A stretch of 61,966 nucleotides of DNA from NCBI GenBank assembly GCA_049363815.1, contig JBMQEM010000124.1, forward strand, positions 1 to 61,966, given 5' to 3'. Both the position numbers and the translations under genes were made by a program. The notes under the pieces are model-generated. The model worked only from the letters and a program-made list of their open reading frames with translations, was not told where the DNA came from and ran no database searches. How positions within the stretch are numbered: position 1 is the stretch's first letter; the number at the start of each line of letters is the position of its first letter. Below, piece after piece: positions 33,570 through 42,486 of the stretch. The DNA comes from JADKIH01 sp049363815 (GTDB lineage Bacteria > Bacteroidota > Bacteroidia > AKYH767-A > 2013-40CM-41-45).

Positions 33570-36500
33570 TTACTTACTAATAATCAATGCTCCGGTTTTA
33601 ACCGAAGTTCTGTTACTATAAGCATAATAATAAACTCCCGGCACCAATTCACGTGTTTCAACCCGGATCAAATGTTCCCCACTATCAATTTCATCATCAA
33701 AGACCGTTTTTACAAGCTTGCCGGTCACATCGTAAATTTTTATAGAAACAGACTGATAGAAGTTTGTCATAAATGCAAAGACAGCATAGTCGCCGGCCGG
33801 ATTCGGATAAACATAGAGCGGAGAATTATTTCCTTTGATGACTTCAGTTGCAGTTCCGGGTTCGAGAACGATCACTGAATCACATTTAACACAAGCATTT
33901 GAATCGGTTATGCAGACAAAATAAGTTCCTGAAGTTAATCCGCTAATAGACGCTGTTGTAAAATTACCCGGTGTCCATGAATACCTATATGGCGGGAATC
34001 CACCACTTACAGTTGCATCTGCTGTACCATCTGAGCATGATATACAACTTGCATTGGTATGAGATGTTACAAGTGTCAATGAATCGTCTTGCGTAAAAGT
34101 AAATTGTCTGTTCTCTATACAACCCATTGCATCAGAGATCTGCACTGTACAGATTCCGGCACATGCATTTGTGATCGATGCATCGGTGGAACTATTGCAC
34201 CACAAATAAGAATATGGCGCCGAACCTCCGCTTACATTCAATTCTGCAAATCCATTGCATTCTGAATAACAGGTATGCAATGTTGCAGTGGATGTAATCG
34301 ATAATGAATCGGGCGACTGAACTGTTGCTGAAGCTATTGCTGTACAACCTCTGGAGTCTGTCATCAAAACACTATATGTTCCGGGCGACAAATTAATTGC
34401 TGAATCAGTTACCTGTGCACCTGGCGTCCACAGATAAGTATATGGCGATGTACCGCCACCGACGTGAGCAACTATTCTTCCATCATTCACGCCATAACAA
34501 CTTGCATCATACGGAATCATCAGTGCGCCCAATGGAGAAGGCTCCGGCAGGATCACGCCAATGCTATCCTGACAACCGATTGCATCCGTTACAACAATGG
34601 AATAAATTCCACCTAGGATCTGTGTTGCTGAAGATGAATTTGAAACATCAGGTAACCATGAATAAATAAGTGTTCCTGTTCCGCCGGTCGTAGATAAAAT
34701 GATCGATCCATCGTCAGTAGAATTACAGGAAGTTTCAGTCATAGAAGCAACAGTAACTTCAGGCAACGATGTTGTACTTACTGTCACACTAACTGAGCGT
34801 GAACAAGCATTTGCATCAATCACCGTTATAGAATAATTTCCCGGCATCAGATCATACGCTGAATCAGCGGTTGATACAAATGGATTCCATGAATATGAAT
34901 ATGGCGCTGTTCCGCCCGATGGATTGATCCGTATAAAACCATTTCCATTTCCACATGTTGAATTCACAACAGAAGATGTTGCAGAAACCCGTGTAGGTTG
35001 CAATACTGAAACCGATTGTGTCGATGAACAATTGTTTGCATCAGTTACATTTACTGTATAGTTTCCTGCAATCAGATTATTGGCAACAGAATTTACTCCA
35101 CCGGAAGGCGACCATAGATAAGTGTAAGGCGCTGTTCCACCGGTTACATTTGCTGTAGCACGACCATTATTTCCGCCAAAACACGTAAGACTATCCTGGG
35201 TTGCAGAAACGATCAGCTGATCAGGCTCCTGAATTGTTATTTGCTGAATTGTTGTACAACCGTTGTCATCATTGATCTCAACTGAATAAACTCCGGCTGG
35301 TAAATTCGTCGCTGATGAATCTGTTCCACCGATAGGCGACCATTCAAAAGTCATTGGCAATTTCGCTCCTGTAACACTGACAGTTGCAGCTCCATTTGTT
35401 CCGCCAAAGCAACTGACATTAGAAAGGTTTGCAACATTCACCGTCATTCCGCTTGCGCTGTTTACGATCACAGAAGGATTGACCGTACAACCACGCTGAT
35501 CTGTGACTGTCACAGAATAATTCCCTGCAATGATGTTATTTATTGAAGCAGTTGTCTGGCCATTAGGTTGCCATAAATATGAATATGTTCCTGTTCCACC
35601 GGAAGCACTCACCTGTGCACTACCTGTTGCTGAAGTACAGATCGAAGTTGTTGATGAAGTACTTGCAGTCAGTAAAGGTGGATTTGTAAGTGTGAAACTC
35701 TGGTTGACGGTACATCCAAAACTATCTCGGACTGCAACACTATACGTTCCCGGAGTAAGTCCTGAAATGCTATTGGTTGTTTGCGATCCCGGATTCCATA
35801 AATATGTCAAACTTCCTGTTCCACCTGAAGCAATAACAGACGCACTTCCATCATTTCCATTATTACAATTTACAACCGTCGAAGAAATATTTGCATTGAT
35901 CAAAGGTGCTTGAGTTATAGTTACAGGTTCTGTTCGTGAACAATTATTGGCATCAGTTACTCTGACAGAATAATTTCCTGCAGGCAAATTATTGATCTGC
36001 GCACCCGTAGCTCCACTTGGCAACCATGTAAACTGATAAGCACCTGTTCCACCGCTTGCACTTGCAAGCGCTGAACCTGTACTTGCTCCAAAACATCTTA
36101 CATTATTTGCAGTTACTGATAATGCAATTGAAGTTGGCTGAGTTAAAGTTACATTAAAGCTTGTCGGACAACCGGTAGCATCTGTTGCTGTCACAACATA
36201 ATTTCCTGCCGCTAAATTTGAAGCTGAAGAATTATTTCCGCCACTTGGCGACCAGCTATAAGTATACGGTCCAACTCCACCTGTCACACTCACCGAAGCT
36301 GATCCATTCGCTTGATTGAAACAAGTCGGATTAGTAGCTGAATTTAAAGTAACAATCGGTGAAGAAGGATTATTAATCGTAACTGTTGAAGTCTTCAAAC
36401 AACCTTTTGCATCAGTAACATTCACTGTATATGTTCCTGAACACAATGCTGTAGCAGTTGCTGTAGTTTGTCCGTTTGACCAGGCATAAGTGTACGGTGT

Positions 36501-38606
36501 TGTCCCACCACTTACACTTGCTGTCGCTTGTCCGGCACAACCGGAGGCATTACAAGGCGCATTTACTGCTGATGTATTAAGTACCAGAACCGCAGGTTCA
36601 GTGATTGTGGCAGTTGCTGTTCGTGTACATCCGATAGCATCTTTAAAAGTTACAGTCTGAGTTCCGGAACACATTCCACTGAGTGTATCACCCGAACTGC
36701 CATTATCCCATTCGTAGGTTTTCTGATATGGCGATGTACCTACTGCAATCAATTGTCCGTCGCATGTATTGAAACAAGAAACATTTTGCTGTACAATATT
36801 GAGAGTGCAATTACATTTTCCGGGCATATTTGCATCCAACCATGACAGACGACGACTCATCCAGTTCTTCAGGTTCTGGATCTCACCGGCATAGGTAGAT
36901 GGCTGAGGTGAAGGATTAGGCCAGACATAAGTCCCTAAGATCGGCCATTTATTAAAATTCCATTCTTTTGATTCATCTATTAAAGTAGTGATTGAATCGA
37001 TGACAGAATTAATATGCGACAAGCTGAGTACATTGCTTCTGTAATCCGTCCATCGGCATTTCATCTGATTGGTATAATTTGTATCCTGTAAAAGTTTCTG
37101 CCACCAGAAAGGTACTTGCCAGCTATCGCCCGTACAACTGAATAAATAAGCCCAGCCGGTAGTATCTGTTCCATCGCAGTAATTTGCATTTCCATATGCA
37201 ATATCATAATCCCAGACAGGTCCTGCCTTCAGCGTTTTTTCTTTGTCTTTATATAAGTATGAACTTATCCTGTAACCATCAACATTTTTACTCAATTCAT
37301 TCGAGAAAAAATAATCTATCCATGAGCCATTGCCAATGAACTTTGCATATCCTAAAACAGAATCACGGAAATTCGGACCGGCTAATGCATTTTCAAAACT
37401 ATCTACGTAGGACTTGATATACGCTTTTTGTGAAGCAACAATACTATCAGATGAAGGATAATCATATTGAATAAAAACATCCTGTCCGTTAGAATGATTG
37501 ATCGGTGCATATGGAGAAGTCCAGCCATCTCCACCACTACCTGTAGTTTTATCGATCTTCAGAATGTATCCGCCTGTTATGTCCGGGGCTGTGATTTCCG
37601 TTCGCTCGAGTTTACTTATATCAACACGGTTCTTATCTCGCTTCAGACTTTCCATAAAAACATAGATTCCCCAGTATTGTCCGTTCAAAACTACATCCAC
37701 ATATTTTGTACGCACAGCATAGTGACCCATTTCATTCGCCAACTGATACGAAACAACATTCCTGCAAAAAGATTTATCGGTATAATTTGCGCTTAGTATC
37801 CAGTCATGTTCAGAAGGCATGCCGAGTAATGAAGTATCAAGATCAATAAGTCCGCTGTTGTCACGTGTTTCAAAACCGAAAGATTTTTTCGGAAACATCT
37901 GTGAACTGGAACCCCTGACTTCAATTGCTATTTTTCCATTATAATTATTCGGAATGTCTGTGAGATGATTTCTGTTCCCGATCCCATTGTCAATAATTTT
38001 CATATCGGCAATGATCTTGGGATCATCAGGAATAGTTTGTCCGTTAGTATTGATGATCACAATTGGCAACGACGATTGTGAAAATATAAATGTCATTGCA
38101 GGTGAATTACTGAATTTGACACTCCAATTGGAAACAGATCCAGTAACACCGTTGTTATTATCATCAATCACTCTCAATTGCCAGGTCCCATTTCCATTCT
38201 GGTTATTATTTACCCGCCAAAGATCTCCTTCCGGTTTGTAAGTTCCGTTGAAAGGTGCACTTCCCGATGTGATCAGATTGGTAGCACTATGTTTGAAAAT
38301 TGTATTGGTATAATTGTCCCCTGTTCCACCGTTGTCAGATGTAAGTTCGATAAGTGTTCCATCAGGAGCCGCAAGAAAACAATCGATATCCCTGTCCTGC
38401 GTATGTGAAATATTTATGGTAACAGATTCCAGTCCGTAAGTAAAATCAATTGGATTCGCCAGACCACTTACTGCGATATTAAATCGTGAAGTATCCGTTA
38501 AAGTAATGATAGAACCACCGGTTCCTGAAAAAGTCTGTGCAGTTGTTCTTCCATTTGAAAAAAGGAAAAACAAGATTCCAAAGATGAAAATCCTGATCGT
38601 TTGCAT
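33570..38606 (-). CDS. P-domain / CotH kinase / SprB-repeat protein with T9SS type A sorting domain
   Basis: 1678-residue exported multidomain protein. Order: signal peptide (1-23); proprotein-convertase P/Homo B domain (about 25-170, DRDIDCFLAAPDGTLIELTSDNGG, GTWQLRVIDDNNNGVTGSVSNWS); CotH-type protein kinase domain (about 180-595, with KKSFGFETRD, YVDVVLNGQYWGIYVFMES, NVDGYRISSYLYKD and the metal-binding GPVWDYDIAYGN near 465); thirteen SprB-type repeats of about 75 residues (605-1585, each with a Cys, SGGTxPYxYxW and ITDxxGC core); and a type A T9SS sorting domain (VYPNPAGDYAVFAF ... VKTGALIISK). CotH domains phosphorylate secreted proteins in spore-formers; whether this one is active is unknown. 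A large surface adhesin with a kinase head is inferred. Confidence 0.9.
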   Translation of the reverse strand: MQTIRIFIFGILFFLFSNGRTTAQTFSGTGGSIITLTDTSRFNIAVSGLANPIDFTYGLESVTINISHTQDRDIDCFLAAPDGTLIELTSDNGGTGDNYTNTIFKHSATNLITSGSAPFNGTYKPEGDLWRVNNNQNGNGTWQLRVIDDNNNGVTGSVSNWSVKFSNSPAMTFIFSQSSLPIVIINTNGQTIPDDPKIIADMKIIDNGIGNRNHLTDIPNNYNGKIAIEVRGSSSQMFPKKSFGFETRDNSGLIDLDTSLLGMPSEHDWILSANYTDKSFCRNVVSYQLANEMGHYAVRTKYVDVVLNGQYWGIYVFMESLKRDKNRVDISKLERTEITAPDITGGYILKIDKTTGSGGDGWTSPYAPINHSNGQDVFIQYDYPSSDSIVASQKAYIKSYVDSFENALAGPNFRDSVLGYAKFIGNGSWIDYFFSNELSKNVDGYRISSYLYKDKEKTLKAGPVWDYDIAYGNANYCDGTDTTGWAYLFSCTGDSWQVPFWWQKLLQDTNYTNQMKCRWTDYRSNVLSLSHINSVIDSITTLIDESKEWNFNKWPILGTYVWPNPSPQPSTYAGEIQNLKNWMSRRLSWLDANMPGKCNCTLNIVQQNVSCFNTCDGQLIAVGTSPYQKTYEWDNGSSGDTLSGMCSGTQTVTFKDAIGCTRTATATITEPAVLVLNTSAVNAPCNASGCAGQATASVSGGTTPYTYAWSNGQTTATATALCSGTYTVNVTDAKGCLKTSTVTINNPSSPIVTLNSATNPTCFNQANGSASVSVTGGVGPYTYSWSPSGGNNSSASNLAAGNYVVTATDATGCPTSFNVTLTQPTSIALSVTANNVRCFGASTGSALASASGGTGAYQFTWLPSGATGAQINNLPAGNYSVRVTDANNCSRTEPVTITQAPLINANISSTVVNCNNGNDGSASVIASGGTGSLTYLWNPGSQTTNSISGLTPGTYSVAVRDSFGCTVNQSFTLTNPPLLTASTSSTTSICTSATGSAQVSASGGTGTYSYLWQPNGQTTASINNIIAGNYSVTVTDQRGCTVNPSVIVNSASGMTVNVANLSNVSCFGGTNGAATVSVTGAKLPMTFEWSPIGGTDSSATNLPAGVYSVEINDDNGCTTIQQITIQEPDQLIVSATQDSLTCFGGNNGRATANVTGGTAPYTYLWSPSGGVNSVANNLIAGNYTVNVTDANNCSSTQSVSVLQPTRVSATSSVVNSTCGNGNGFIRINPSGGTAPYSYSWNPFVSTADSAYDLMPGNYSITVIDANACSRSVSVTVSTTSLPEVTVASMTETSCNSTDDGSIILSTTGGTGTLIYSWLPDVSNSSSATQILGGIYSIVVTDAIGCQDSIGVILPEPSPLGALMIPYDASCYGVNDGRIVAHVGGGTSPYTYLWTPGAQVTDSAINLSPGTYSVLMTDSRGCTAIASATVQSPDSLSITSTATLHTCYSECNGFAELNVSGGSAPYSYLWCNSSTDASITNACAGICTVQISDAMGCIENRQFTFTQDDSLTLVTSHTNASCISCSDGTADATVSGGFPPYRYSWTPGNFTTASISGLTSGTYFVCITDSNACVKCDSVIVLEPGTATEVIKGNNSPLYVYPNPAGDYAVFAFMTNFYQSVSIKIYDVTGKLVKTVFDDEIDSGEHLIRVETRELVPGVYYYAYSNRTSVKTGALIISK
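33851..36791 (-). repeat. Thirteen tandem SprB-type repeats (coding, within the CotH protein)
   Basis: Limits are approximate. The repeat unit of about 75 residues has the pattern C-x(n)-DG-x-A-x(5)-SGGT-x-PY-x-Y-x-W and ends TDxxGC-x(8)-ITxP. The DNA copies have diverged widely, so recombination between them is not obvious at nucleotide level. It is counted from the Cys-starting units. Confidence 0.85.
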
Positions 38607-38631
38607 GTGAAAATTTGTCCTGTTATGTTCT

Positions 38632-38651
38632 GCAATTCACATATGAATTGC
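38632..38651. promoter_or_regulatory. 20-bp inverted repeat in the 5' leader of the CotH gene
   Basis: GCAATTCA-CATA-TGAATTGC, with perfect 8-bp arms, 26 bp upstream of the ATG at 38606. It is a candidate operator or leader hairpin. Confidence 0.45.
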
Positions 38652-38949
38652 CCTTTGTATTTTACTAATTAAGGACTTGAAAAGTTGTTTTAAATCTATG
38701 CAAAAGTGGCTTCAATATTACAGTTTGGGAGAAGTTTTCAATGTTAAATTTACGTATGGGATCAACTGATCAAACTCATTTACGAAAAGTACAGCTGAGG
38801 TCGTTTCAAAAACTCATGATATGGAGATAGTGAACTTTGTTATTTTGATTACACTTTATCGCATTTCCAAAAAATACATGGACCTCACGGAGCTTTCAAT
38901 CATTAGCCATGGATACATCCTGAAAATCCATTGTATTCTCAATGTTCAG
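38652..38949. other. Intergenic region upstream of the CotH gene without recognised genes
   Basis: About 300 bp. No ORF with family resemblance on either strand and no RNA gene was recognised; composition is ordinary AT-rich intergenic sequence. Confidence 0.4.
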
Positions 38950-39098
38950 GAAATTGACGCTTTCGCGACAAGGCATGGGCCGCCCCGGGGCTCTAAATGA
39001 ATAGTCCCTATAACTTCTTGTAAATCGATCTTTTTATTTGAAATTGATGCATTCCCGACAAGGCGTGGGCCGCCCCGGGGCGCTAAATTGAATAGCCC
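38950..39098. repeat. Two GC-rich ~59-bp direct repeats
   Basis: 38950-39008 and 39040-39098 are direct copies with few differences, sharing GACAAGGC[AG]TGGGCCGCC followed by the palindrome GCCCCGGGGC and then C[TG]CTAAAT(T)GAATAG[CT]CCC. The copies begin 90 bp apart. They are far more GC-rich than the surroundings and lie in a 700-bp gap between two minus-strand genes. I know of no named family for them. Confidence 0.75.
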
Positions 39099-39313
39099 AA
39101 AAGCACTAGCTGAAAACTGATCTCGTAAATTTACTGGTTTGATAACGAGCAGGGCCCGCCTGCAAGCATAATCCCCATACTTTTCCCCACTTGCAGAACT
39201 ACCGGAAACCGATAGTAGAATAAATGGTCAAAGTACTTTATTTAAAATCACAATCGTAACCGCAGATTTGATGGGTATTTTTTTGAAATAAAATAAAAAG
39301 TCTTTGCAAAAAA
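39099..39313. other. Intergenic region downstream of the biotin carrier gene
   Basis: About 215 bp with no recognised gene. A GC-rich tract AGCAGGGCCCGCCTGC occurs near 39150; nothing else is supported. Confidence 0.4.
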
Positions 39314-39811
39314 TTAATCCAGAAAAACCATGACTTGATTCTTCTCTACTTTATCCCCTTTGATAACTTTTACTGTCTTAACAACTCCATCGGAAGGAGC
39401 TTTCAGGATGTTTTCCATTTTCATAGCTTCCAGAACAACTATAGCATCCCCCTTTTTTATTTGTTGTCCGTTTTCAACCATGACCTGTAAAACCATTCCC
39501 GGCATAGGTGCCTTGATGTCATTAATTTTTTTACCGGCTTTAGCATCGATTCCCATTTCACTCAGCAGCTGGTCAAAACGATCCTGTACTTTTACTTCAT
39601 AAATCGTATTATTTACCTTGATTTCGAAAGATTTTTCATCCTTGTCGAAAGAAATGATCTCAGCAGTATAAGATATATTCTCATTGAGAATATGAAATTT
39701 ACCGGCTTTGAATTCTAAAACATCCGCATTAAAAGCTTTATTTTCAATAGAAAAACTTCCGCTTTCGGAATCTACATTAAATGATTTATCCCCTACTGTG
39801 ACCTTGTACAT
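39314..39811 (-). CDS. Biotin/lipoyl-binding carrier protein (biotin carboxyl carrier subunit)
   Basis: 165-residue protein whose C-terminal 75 residues form a biotinyl domain with the attachment motif EAMKMENILKAP, where the Lys of AMKM is biotinylated. The hinge-like PMPGMVLQVMVENGQQIKKGD stretch precedes it. The N-terminal half is beta-rich and resembles the part of acyl-CoA carboxylase or decarboxylase carriers before the biotinyl domain. No biotin carboxylase or carboxyltransferase gene is adjacent, so its partner must be encoded elsewhere. Plausible identities are acetyl/propionyl-CoA carboxylase carrier or a gamma-type subunit of a membrane decarboxylase; I cannot choose. Confidence 0.85.
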   Translation of the reverse strand: MYKVTVGDKSFNVDSESGSFSIENKAFNADVLEFKAGKFHILNENISYTAEIISFDKDEKSFEIKVNNTIYEVKVQDRFDQLLSEMGIDAKAGKKINDIKAPMPGMVLQVMVENGQQIKKGDAIVVLEAMKMENILKAPSDGVVKTVKVIKGDKVEKNQVMVFLD

Positions 39812-39894
39812 GAAGTAAAGGTAGAAATTTTGGCAATAATCCTTAAGAACTCCTTAAATATTTGAAATAAAATGGCTTTTTTTTATTCAAAGTC

Positions 39895-39902
39895 TATCTT
39901 TG
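39895..39902 (+). promoter_or_regulatory. -7 promoter box (TATCTTTG) abutting the M1 aminopeptidase start
   Basis: Exact match to TAnnTTTG, ending 4 nt before the ATG at 39907. It has the same geometry as at sdaA, suggesting a leaderless mRNA. Confidence 0.6.
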
Positions 39903-39906
39903 GAAA

Positions 39907-42486
39907 ATGCGAAAACTCTTTCTCTTCGGGATTACATTCGGTATTTTCATCATTTCCTGTAAAGCACCGGAACAAGCTGTTAAAAATGAAACCAAAGAAA
40001 AAAAACTCTATGCAATTCCGGAGTACAAAGCTGCATATACAAAACGCGTCGATCTGATCAATACTACACTTTTTCTTACACCCCTATGGAAAGAAAAAGA
40101 AATGAAAGGTCTTGCGGAAATCACTTTGAAACAACATTTTTTCCCTTCTGACAGCATTACATTAAATGCCCGGAGTATGTCGATCCTGAACGTTTCATTG
40201 ATCAATGGTAATGACAGGAGACTTTTGAAATATGATTATGATCAATTCTTATTGACCGTTCGGCTTCCAAGAATTTATAATTCTAATGAAGAGATAAAAA
40301 TTGCAATTGAATACATTGCGAAACCGGAAGCTACAGTTGTTCCCGGACAAATTTCCTTTAAAAGTGATAAAGGGCTCTTCTTCGTTGACCCGGACAGTAT
40401 TGACGAAAGTCGTCCTACTCAACTCTGGACACAAGGCGAAACTGAAAGTAACTCCGTATGGTTCCCTACTGTTGAATCACCGGAACAAAAGATGACCAGC
40501 GAAATTTTTCTGACAGTCGATTCAGGTTTCAAAACTCTTTCAAACGGATTACTGATTGAAACCATCAACAATAATAACGGCACATATACCTGGCACTGGC
40601 GAAATAATCTTCCGGCGGCACCTTATCTGGTCTTTATTGGTGTTGGCGATTACGCAATTGTAAAAGATAAATGGAATGGTATTGAAGTCAGCTACTATGT
40701 AGATCCACCTTACGAAAAATATGCGAAGCTCGCTTTTGGAAATACTCCTGAAATGATGACGTTCTTTTCTAACCTGCTTGGGGTCACCTATCCATGGCAA
40801 AAATACAGTCAGATCGTTGTCCATGATTACATCTCAGGAGCAATGGAAAATGTAACTGCTGTCGTACATGGAACAAATATGCAGCAGGACCCGGGTGCAA
40901 ATATCGACGACAACTATGAACATTATATAGCTCACGAACTTTTTCATCAATGGTTCGGAAACCTCGTCACTTGCAAATCATGGAGTAATATTACATTGAA
41001 TGAAGGTTTTGCAAATTATTCCGAATATTTATGGAACGAATATAAATACGGGAAAACAAAAGCAGAAAGCGACCTGAACAAAAGTCTTCGGAGTTATTTC
41101 CGTGCTGCTGAAAAAAGTGACCCGCCATTGATCCGCTATCAATATAATGAGGCAGAAGATATCTATGACAGGATCTCCTATAATAAAGGGGGATGTATTT
41201 TACATATGCTGCGAAGTTATCTTGGCGACTCTGCTTTTTTCAAAGGATTGAATGTTTATCTGACAGACAATCGTTTCTCAAGTGCTGAGGCAGACAACCT
41301 TCGACATGCATTCGAAAAAGTTACCGGCGAGGACCTCAATTGGTTTTTCAATCAGTGGTTTTTTAAAGGCGGGCATCCACAACTTACAGTATCGTATTCA
41401 TGGAATGAAACTTCAAAAAAAGAAACGATAAAGATCAAACAGATCCAGGACCTCACAAAAAGTCCATTGTATAAATTACCACTTGATATTGATTTCCATT
41501 TTAAAGATTCTATTGAACGGAAAAGGATCATAATGACAAAAAGTTCGCAGGAATTTGAATTCCCCTTAAATGAAAAACCTTTACTTGTTTCTGTAGACGC
41601 AGAAAGAACACTTGTTGGAACCATCACAACTGATCGTCCTGAAGAAGAGACCATCTACCTGTATGATCATTCGAAATATGTCCGCGACAGAGGTCAGGCA
41701 GTAACAACGATTGGCTTCGTTCAGGAAATAAATTCTCCGGGCTCTATGATGGTGCGCCGGGCTCTGAAAGATTCAGCTGAGTTAGTCCGTCAGGATGCCC
41801 TCATTTATGCAAGTATTATTTGTCAGAATGAACCGGAATCTATAAAAGAAACTATGTTTGACATAGCAATGAATGACCCTTCTTCTGCATGCAGAAGCAC
41901 AGCAATTCAGAGGATCAAGACTTATTACAAAGCAGAAGAATGTGTTCCGCTTTTTGAAAAATTACTTAAAGACAAATCACATGTAGTTGTAGCATCTGCA
42001 TTCGATAATCTGAAAGACAAAGATCCGGAGAAAGGGGTAAAAGCTGCTCTTGAACTGGAAGCAGATTCAAGCAGCGAGGTGCTTGCAAAGCTTTGCACTT
42101 ATTACTCTAATAATGATTCAATGGATTTCATTCGCGTTTACAAAAGGGCTTACCTTTTTGTCGACCGCTGGGATAAATTTTCTGTACTTGAAGATCTTGG
42201 AAAATATGCAGGCAATCACTATAACCTGAAAACGATAAAATCAGCTGTCGACCTGATTACTTCTGATGCTCTGGGCGGATCCTTTGACTATTACAAAATG
42301 ATCTGCGAAGAAGTTTTACTTGAAGTTCAGACCAAACTTGAAGCCTCTTCAATCAATTTCAATAAAAATGAAACTCGTTGGTTAAAAATAAATCCAGGGT
42401 TTACAAAAGAGGATATTGCAAAAGAGATCTCATACCTGCAGACATACGTTGAGAATAAAAGAAATGTATTAAAGAATATCAACTAA
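39907..42486 (+). CDS. M1 family metallopeptidase (aminopeptidase N-like), lipoprotein
   Basis: 859-residue zinc aminopeptidase. The N-terminus MRKLFLFGITFGIFIISCKAPEQ is a lipoprotein signal with Cys18. The substrate-binding GAMEN motif is at about 311, the zinc site His343-Glu344-x-x-His347 (HELFH) and Glu366 (NEGFANYSEYLW), the spacing HExxH-x18-E expected for the family. The C-terminal part (about 590-859) looks like HEAT-type helical repeats. Located probably in the periplasm or on the outer membrane, it would trim peptides. Its TAA stop is followed directly by the ATG of the next gene, so the two are one operon. Confidence 0.94.
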   Translation: MRKLFLFGITFGIFIISCKAPEQAVKNETKEKKLYAIPEYKAAYTKRVDLINTTLFLTPLWKEKEMKGLAEITLKQHFFPSDSITLNARSMSILNVSLINGNDRRLLKYDYDQFLLTVRLPRIYNSNEEIKIAIEYIAKPEATVVPGQISFKSDKGLFFVDPDSIDESRPTQLWTQGETESNSVWFPTVESPEQKMTSEIFLTVDSGFKTLSNGLLIETINNNNGTYTWHWRNNLPAAPYLVFIGVGDYAIVKDKWNGIEVSYYVDPPYEKYAKLAFGNTPEMMTFFSNLLGVTYPWQKYSQIVVHDYISGAMENVTAVVHGTNMQQDPGANIDDNYEHYIAHELFHQWFGNLVTCKSWSNITLNEGFANYSEYLWNEYKYGKTKAESDLNKSLRSYFRAAEKSDPPLIRYQYNEAEDIYDRISYNKGGCILHMLRSYLGDSAFFKGLNVYLTDNRFSSAEADNLRHAFEKVTGEDLNWFFNQWFFKGGHPQLTVSYSWNETSKKETIKIKQIQDLTKSPLYKLPLDIDFHFKDSIERKRIIMTKSSQEFEFPLNEKPLLVSVDAERTLVGTITTDRPEEETIYLYDHSKYVRDRGQAVTTIGFVQEINSPGSMMVRRALKDSAELVRQDALIYASIICQNEPESIKETMFDIAMNDPSSACRSTAIQRIKTYYKAEECVPLFEKLLKDKSHVVVASAFDNLKDKDPEKGVKAALELEADSSSEVLAKLCTYYSNNDSMDFIRVYKRAYLFVDRWDKFSVLEDLGKYAGNHYNLKTIKSAVDLITSDALGGSFDYYKMICEEVLLEVQTKLEASSINFNKNETRWLKINPGFTKEDIAKEISYLQTYVENKRNVLKNIN

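Noticed and set aside
35530..35913. Antisense open frame within the CotH gene
   Set aside because: It mirrors the SprB coding repeats on the other strand and has no family resemblance.
33851..36791. CRISPR-like or tandem DNA repeat array
   Set aside because: The repeats are protein-level SprB modules in one long frame with poor DNA identity and no uniform spacers.
38950..39098. Attachment site of an integrated element
   Set aside because: No integrase, tRNA gene or island boundary is near the repeats.
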